From Eubacterium sp. (GTDB taxonomy: Bacteria > Bacillota > Clostridia > Lachnospirales > Lachnospiraceae), in the NCBI GenBank assembly GCA_017420535.1, contig JAFOIV010000113.1, positions 1 to 64,000 on the forward strand: DNA of 64,000 nucleotides, given 5' to 3'. Made by a program: the position numbers and the translations under genes. This document shows positions 59,803 to 64,000 of this stretch, one piece after another (position 1 is the first letter of the stretch; each line of letters opens with the position of its first letter). A model generated the notes under the pieces. The model saw only the letters and a list, made by a program, of their open reading frames with translations. It had not been told where the DNA came from and did not search any database.

Positions 59803-60435
59803 ATGAAGTACGATTATCTTTTTTTTATTAATAGTATAATGCTTGGAGTTGGACTTGCTATGGATGCTTTCTCTGTTTCTATAGCCAATGGACTTAAAGA
59901 AAATAATATGAAGAAATCCAGAATGTCATTTATGGCTGGAATATATGCATTCTTTCAGTTTTTCATGCCTATGGTGGGATGGTTTCTTGTTCATTCTATA
60001 GCTGAATATTTTAAGAAATTTCAGCCTTTAATTCCTTGGATAGCATTGATCCTTCTTCTTTATATAGGTGGAAAGATGATCATTGAAGGAATCAAGGAGA
60101 AGAAAGAAGCAGATAAAGAGAAGCCAGAAAGTGAAGAAGAGAGTAAAAGTGAGAGTGACTCAGTTATTATTAAGATTGCATTTTCAACTCTTATAATTCA
60201 GGGGATTGCAACTGCTATAGATGCTTTATCAGTAGGATTTACTACTGCAAAATACAATGCTTTAATGGCATTTGTTTCCTCTATGATAATAGCTGTAGTA
60301 ACTTTTATCATCTGCTTTATCGGACTTGGTATAGGAAAGAAAGCAGGAAATCATCTTAAAGATAAGGCGGCATTTTTAGGAGGCATCATACTTATTGCTA
60401 TAGGTATAGAGATCTTCTTAAAAGGGATCCTTTAA
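59803..60435 (+). CDS. mntP: MntP-family manganese efflux pump
   Basis: 210 residues. Two repeats of three membrane spans, each opening with the MntP motif: GVGLAMDAFSVSIANGL (about 11-27) and IQGIATAIDALSVGFTTAKY (about 142-161), with the conserved Asp residues that bind Mn2+. The loop between them (about 100-130) is a Glu/Lys/Ser-rich insert, longer than in E. coli MntP. ATG 59803 is preceded by AGGAGA twelve bases upstream; the frame is open earlier without a better site. Confidence 0.9.
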   Translation: MKYDYLFFINSIMLGVGLAMDAFSVSIANGLKENNMKKSRMSFMAGIYAFFQFFMPMVGWFLVHSIAEYFKKFQPLIPWIALILLLYIGGKMIIEGIKEKKEADKEKPESEEESKSESDSVIIKIAFSTLIIQGIATAIDALSVGFTTAKYNALMAFVSSMIIAVVTFIICFIGLGIGKKAGNHLKDKAAFLGGIILIAIGIEIFLKGIL

Positions 60436-60462
60436 AGAAAGATATCAATAATGAATACTTTG

Positions 60463-60499
60463 TCCCCGTTACTGTTAAATGGTAACGGGGATTTTTTAT
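60463..60499 (+). terminator. mntP terminator
   Basis: CCCCGTTAC/GTAACGGGG (60464-60472, 60482-60490), perfect 9-base stem with a nine-base loop, followed by ATTTTTTAT. Confidence 0.88.
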
Positions 60500-60648
60500 A
60501 CAAATAAAAAATGTTAAGTTAAAAGACAAACGGTTGCACAATTGAAAATGAATGGATTTTTGAATTTAATTGTTTAAGTTACTTTGAGATCACACGGAAT
60601 TGTGCAATATGCTATAAAATCAGAGTTGAAAGTTGGATTTTATCACTA

Positions 60649-60677
60649 TTGTCTACAATAAACACCTCTTATATAAT
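60649..60677 (+). promoter_or_regulatory. Galactanase promoter
   Basis: TTGTCT (60649-60654), 17 bases, TATAAT (60672-60677). Transcription would begin near 60684, ten bases before the TTGCGCAA palindrome, a position at which a bound repressor would block RNA polymerase. The leader is about 80 bases. Confidence 0.65.
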
Positions 60678-60766
60678 ATAAACAGGCAACCGATTGCGCA
60701 AGTTGAGGATTGCGAATTTATTATCACTGGCATTTGTTAAGTGAAGATTCTATTAGGAGGTAGTAT

Positions 60767-63700
60767 ATGAAAGTTGTAAAATCCTGGAAAAAAGCTGTAG
60801 CTTATACTTTAGCAACTTCATTTGTTATTGGAAGTATAAGTTTGGCAAAAATAGGGGCTTATCAGGTGGATGCAGAAGACTCATGGATAGATACGGGACT
60901 TGTTCAAAATGGTGATTTTGAAGAATCATGGGATCTTTCTGCCTGGAATTCAAATGACATTTATTGGTCAAATGATTTTAAAGGCAGTGTATCAGTAACT
61001 GATAGTGGGGAACAATCCAGATATTTAAATTGTGGAGGTGATTCAGGTACTGTAGCATCTGCTGATCTATATCAGACATTAAGCTTAAGTAAGGGAGATT
61101 ATAGGCTTACTCTTGATTATAGTGGAGATGCAAAAGACACAGGACTTAAGATCTATGCAGGTGATTCAGAAGCTAAAGTCTGGCCAAGTGAGGGATGGAG
61201 CTGGAAAGTAGCTGAAACCTATGTGGATTTTTCTGTTTCAGAAGATTGTGATATTACATTGGGATTAAAAGGGGATATCGGAAATGGAACATGGATCAAG
61301 ATAGATAATATCCGTCTGTTAAAGAAGGAAACAGAGTCTGATCCTGATGGTAAAGAAACAGAAAGTGATGCACCTGAACAGGGCCAAAACCAGAGTGATG
61401 ATCAGAATGAAAACCAGGGGGATGATCAGGAGCAAAACCAGAGTGATGATCAGAATGAAAATCAGGGAGACGAAAATGTATCAGATGGTGGTGAAAATGA
61501 TTATGACTGGAAAGAAACACAGCTGATAAGCAATGGGGATTTTGAAACTAAGGATTTAACTGACTGGTCAGCAGAGATCGGAACTTCAGCTGATAGTGGT
61601 ATGGCTGTTGAAAGTAACCAGTGGGCTGAGAATAATACAACAACTTATTTTAATTATTGGTCTAATGATAAAGATGTAAATATTAGTTTAAGTCAGGTGA
61701 TAAAAAGCTTACCAAAGGGAACATATAAACTGGTTTTCCAGCAGGAGGGCGCAACTGGTTGTTCAGGCCTCAGTATCGAATGTAACGGCACAAAAAAAGA
61801 GCTTGAGGCAACAACTGGATGGGATAATTGGAATGATCAGGAGATCATCTTTACTGTTTCTGAGAAAAAAGATGTATTGATAAAGATCTATGGAACTATT
61901 GAGGAAAAGTATTGGGGCAAGTTTGATAATTTCAGATTATACAGCAATGGTACCATTTCAACTGAAGGTGAAAGTGAAGGTGAAAGTGAAGGAGCGGATA
62001 CTTCTGAAGACTCAGAAGTAAATGTTAAAAAGAATGAGACTATAGCTAAGAATTCAGAATTCATAACAGGTTTTGACCTTTCATCTTATGCTAGTCTTAA
62101 GGACAGCGGCGTAAAATATTATGATTATGACGGAAATGAATTGAATGATCAGGAATTCTTCAATTTCCTTTACTCACAATGTGATGTAAACTATGTCCGC
62201 ATTAAAATCTGGAATGACCCATATGATGCTAATGGCAATGGTTATGGCGGTGGTAATAATGACCTTGCTACAGCGATTAAGATCGGAAAATGGGCAACAA
62301 GTGCCGGCATGAAAGTACTTATCGATTTCCATTATTCAGATTTCTGGGCAGATCCTGGAAAACAGAATGTACCAAAACAGTGGGCTTCTTATTCATTGGC
62401 TGAAAAAGAAGATGCTATTTATAATTATACAAAGACAAGCCTTACCCAATTAAAAAATGCCGGCGTAAACGTTGGCATGGTACAGGTTGGAAATGAAACA
62501 AATGGTTACATTTGTGGAGAGACAAACTGGGATAATATAGTAAAGCTTTTCAAAGCCGGAAGTAAGGCTGTTAGAGAAGTAAACCCGGATGCTTTAGTAG
62601 CATTACATTTTGCAAATCCTGAAACCCAGGGAAGATATGCAGGCTATGCAAAAAAATTAGCAGATAATAATGTGGATTATGATGTATTTGCTACTTCTTA
62701 CTATCCATATTTCCACGGTACTGTATCAAATCTTAAGAGCGTGCTTTCTCAGGTGGCATCAACTTATCAGAAGCGAGTAATGGTGGCTGAAACCCAGTAT
62801 GCTTATACGCTTGAGGAGTTTGATGGAAATACCAATTCACGTACAGAAGGTGATGCTAATACTTATTATTACAGTGTAAGCACCCAGGGACAGGTGGATC
62901 TTATAAGTGATGTTGCTAACTGTGTGACAAGTTGTGGCACACTTAATGATGGTACAATGGCTGGAATCGGAATGTTCTATTGGGAACCAGCCTGGCTTCC
63001 AGTCAGTGTTATAGATAAAAATGATCCGGATTATGAGAAAAAACTTGCTGAAAACAAGGGAAAATGGCAGAAATATGGCTCTGGCTGGGCAACTTCATAT
63101 GCAGGAGAATACCAGGAAGATGCAAAAATCTGGTGGGGTGGAGATGTTATTGAAAATGAAGCCCTCTTTGATGCTTATGGTCATCCTTTAGCAAGTTTAA
63201 AAGCTTACCATTATCTTAGAACTGGAGCAAAAGCACCACTTAAGTTTAGTTCTGTTGAAAAAGTGGAGGAACAGGTAATTGAACTTGGTGAAAGCTATAC
63301 ACTTCCTTCGGTTTTAAAGGCAACATTTAACGATGATACAACAAAAAATGTAAATGTAACCTGGAATGATAAGGCTAAAGTAGATGTAAATAAAGACGGA
63401 AGATATGAAGTTACTGGTACATTTACAGTTGAGGAAGAAAATTCTGATAAAGAAAAGATAAGCAGCACTTATACAACCAAGACATATATCACAGTTGAAA
63501 AAGAAAACCTGCTGGTTAATCCTAAGTTTGAGGAAAGCCCAATTGGTAAAGGCTGGACAGTAGAAAGAATCAGTGGTTTTAGTAATGAGCAGGATGGAAC
63601 AATAAAGACTGATGAAAGCAATGCTAAATCAGGAACTAATGTGCTTCATTTCTGGTCAGATAAGGATTTCTCTTTGGATGGTTATCAGACTATAACCTTA

Positions 63701-64000
63701 AATAAGGGCGTTTATAGTTTTGGTGCCAAGGTTCAGGGAGAGATGAAAGGGGAATATGGAGACAGTGATTCCAATGACCAGGTAAGAGCTTATGTAATGA
63801 TAGGCAGTGAAATGTCTAAGGGTGATAATACAGAATTAAAAGGCTGGCGCAACTGGGTTGATGTTAAAGCTAATGATTTTACTGTAAAGGAAGATAATAC
63901 TGAGGTAAGACTTGGTGTTATAGTAAAAGGTACTTCCGGCAGCTGGGGCAATTTTGATGATTTTTATTTAAATAAAATTGATGAATATGTTGAGGATGCG
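60767..64000 (+). CDS. Secreted multi-module GH53 endo-beta-1,4-galactanase (3' cut by window edge)
   Basis: 1078 codons visible, still open at 64000. Signal peptide about 1-36 (basic start, TLATSFVIGSISLA core). Residues ~42-190: first beta-sandwich CBM-like module. ~195-245: Asn/Gln/Asp linker made of DNA repeats. ~250-397: second CBM-like module (LISNGDFETKDLTDW, YWGKFDNFRLY), then a Gly-Glu-Ser linker. ~429-820: GH53 TIM barrel with FDLSSY, VRIKIWNDPYD, acid/base Glu577 in QVGNETN and nucleophile Glu675 in VAETQYA. ~825-905: Ig-like domain (IELGESYTLPS, NVTWND). From ~910: third CBM-like module. It cuts beta-1,4-galactan side chains of pectin outside the cell. AGGAGG lies six bases before the ATG. 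Confidence 0.93.
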   Translation, partial: MKVVKSWKKAVAYTLATSFVIGSISLAKIGAYQVDAEDSWIDTGLVQNGDFEESWDLSAWNSNDIYWSNDFKGSVSVTDSGEQSRYLNCGGDSGTVASADLYQTLSLSKGDYRLTLDYSGDAKDTGLKIYAGDSEAKVWPSEGWSWKVAETYVDFSVSEDCDITLGLKGDIGNGTWIKIDNIRLLKKETESDPDGKETESDAPEQGQNQSDDQNENQGDDQEQNQSDDQNENQGDENVSDGGENDYDWKETQLISNGDFETKDLTDWSAEIGTSADSGMAVESNQWAENNTTTYFNYWSNDKDVNISLSQVIKSLPKGTYKLVFQQEGATGCSGLSIECNGTKKELEATTGWDNWNDQEIIFTVSEKKDVLIKIYGTIEEKYWGKFDNFRLYSNGTISTEGESEGESEGADTSEDSEVNVKKNETIAKNSEFITGFDLSSYASLKDSGVKYYDYDGNELNDQEFFNFLYSQCDVNYVRIKIWNDPYDANGNGYGGGNNDLATAIKIGKWATSAGMKVLIDFHYSDFWADPGKQNVPKQWASYSLAEKEDAIYNYTKTSLTQLKNAGVNVGMVQVGNETNGYICGETNWDNIVKLFKAGSKAVREVNPDALVALHFANPETQGRYAGYAKKLADNNVDYDVFATSYYPYFHGTVSNLKSVLSQVASTYQKRVMVAETQYAYTLEEFDGNTNSRTEGDANTYYYSVSTQGQVDLISDVANCVTSCGTLNDGTMAGIGMFYWEPAWLPVSVIDKNDPDYEKKLAENKGKWQKYGSGWATSYAGEYQEDAKIWWGGDVIENEALFDAYGHPLASLKAYHYLRTGAKAPLKFSSVEKVEEQVIELGESYTLPSVLKATFNDDTTKNVNVTWNDKAKVDVNKDGRYEVTGTFTVEEENSDKEKISSTYTTKTYITVEKENLLVNPKFEESPIGKGWTVERISGFSNEQDGTIKTDESNAKSGTNVLHFWSDKDFSLDGYQTITLNKGVYSFGAKVQGEMKGEYGDSDSNDQVRAYVMIGSEMSKGDNTELKGWRNWVDVKANDFTVKEDNTEVRLGVIVKGTSGSWGNFDDFYLNKIDEYVEDA
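61385..61467 (+). repeat. Direct repeat in the galactanase linker
   Basis: A 35-base unit at 61385-61419 recurs at 61433-61467 with one mismatch, encoding NQSDDQNENQG-type linker sequence. Such repeats can expand or contract by slippage and set the spacing between carbohydrate-binding modules. Confidence 0.85.

Larger units (their letters stand above)
60436..60766 (+). promoter_or_regulatory. Galactanase control region (mntP terminator, operator boxes, promoter)
   Basis: No gene is supported in these 331 bases. They hold the mntP terminator (60463-60499), four TTGCGCAA-like boxes (60534-60541 TTGCACAA, 60600-60607 TTGTGCAA, 60694-60701 TTGCGCAA, 60710-60717 TTGCGAAT) and the promoter at 60649-60677. 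TTGCGCAA is a palindrome centred on CG, as in LacI-family operators. Confidence 0.5.

Noticed and set aside
59604..59803. yybP-ykoY manganese riboswitch before mntP
   Set aside because: The region holds palindromes and a promoter but not the conserved yybP core loops.
60436..60766. Catabolite-repression cre sites before the galactanase
   Set aside because: No stretch fits the cre consensus well; the repeated TTGCGCAA-like boxes are a different motif.
1..64000. CRISPR arrays, tRNA or rRNA genes, insertion sequences, phage genes
   Set aside because: No spaced direct repeats, tRNA cloverleaf cores, rRNA stretches, transposase or phage structural proteins were recognised.

Overview
The window comes from a low-GC Gram-positive bacterium, most likely an anaerobic Lachnospiraceae of the Butyrivibrio/Pseudobutyrivibrio/Lachnospira type. 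This is inferred from purple-free AT-rich codon use, GGAGG ribosome sites, frequent extended -10 promoters, a DUF4317 protein, an FMN-riboswitch ribD-ribE-ribBA-ribH operon, a rapZ-whiA-HPr cluster and a large secreted GH53 galactanase. No tRNA, rRNA, CRISPR array, transposase or phage gene was seen.

Layout. 1-3.6 kb is an accessory edge: the tail of an RHS-repeat protein, a RelB/ParE-type toxin-antitoxin pair, a flavodoxin/membrane protein/MarR cassette, and a short RHS-like scar beyond it. 3.7-6 kb holds an AI-2E-family permease and a decayed CbiE-CbiT (CobL)-like protein. 6-13.3 kb is the most striking part: a LytS/LytTR two-component pair followed by a leaderless cholesterol-dependent cytolysin, an ADA2/ADGF-type adenosine deaminase and a permuted-papain (YiiX/NlpC-P60-like) protein, ending in a strong terminator. 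13.4-17 kb has a HEAT-repeat membrane protein with a GT2 glycosyltransferase and a YitT-family protein. 17-31.5 kb has leuS, a nucleosidase/SPL radical-SAM/SDR triplet, DUF4317, a heterodimeric ABC exporter, several unknowns and a membrane-anchored MutS-like ATPase. 31.6-44.3 kb has a large unknown protein, yqeG and uvrC on the minus strand, then hprK, a ROK glucokinase, murB, rapZ, whiA, a Crh-like HPr and a Sel1/TPR-like protein. 44.3-49 kb is the riboflavin operon. 49-60.4 kb is housekeeping and envelope genes (DUF1189, CYTH, DJ-1, murF, an EAL protein, LOG, MscS, TcdA-like, acylphosphatase, DUF1295, SDR, mntP). 60.5-64 kb is the promoter region and most of a secreted multi-module GH53 galactanase, cut by the window edge.

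How they fit together. The 6-13.3 kb block reads as one regulated module: a membrane sensor and LytTR regulator next to three putative effectors, none with a signal peptide. A pore-former specific for sterol membranes next to an adenosine-destroying enzyme of a type best known from animals suggests action against eukaryotic cells (host cells or rumen protozoa); this is inference. The hprK-glcK-murB-rapZ-whiA-crh block joins carbon-catabolite signalling to envelope growth, but its HPr-like protein has Glu instead of the PTS phosphorylation His while keeping Ser46. The galactanase promoter carries several TTGCGCAA-like boxes, suggesting substrate-controlled repression. At three places the terminator of one gene is interleaved with the promoter of the next, so that only read-through RNA can fold the terminator.

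All family calls are made by reading the translated sequence against remembered family motifs; no database search was run.
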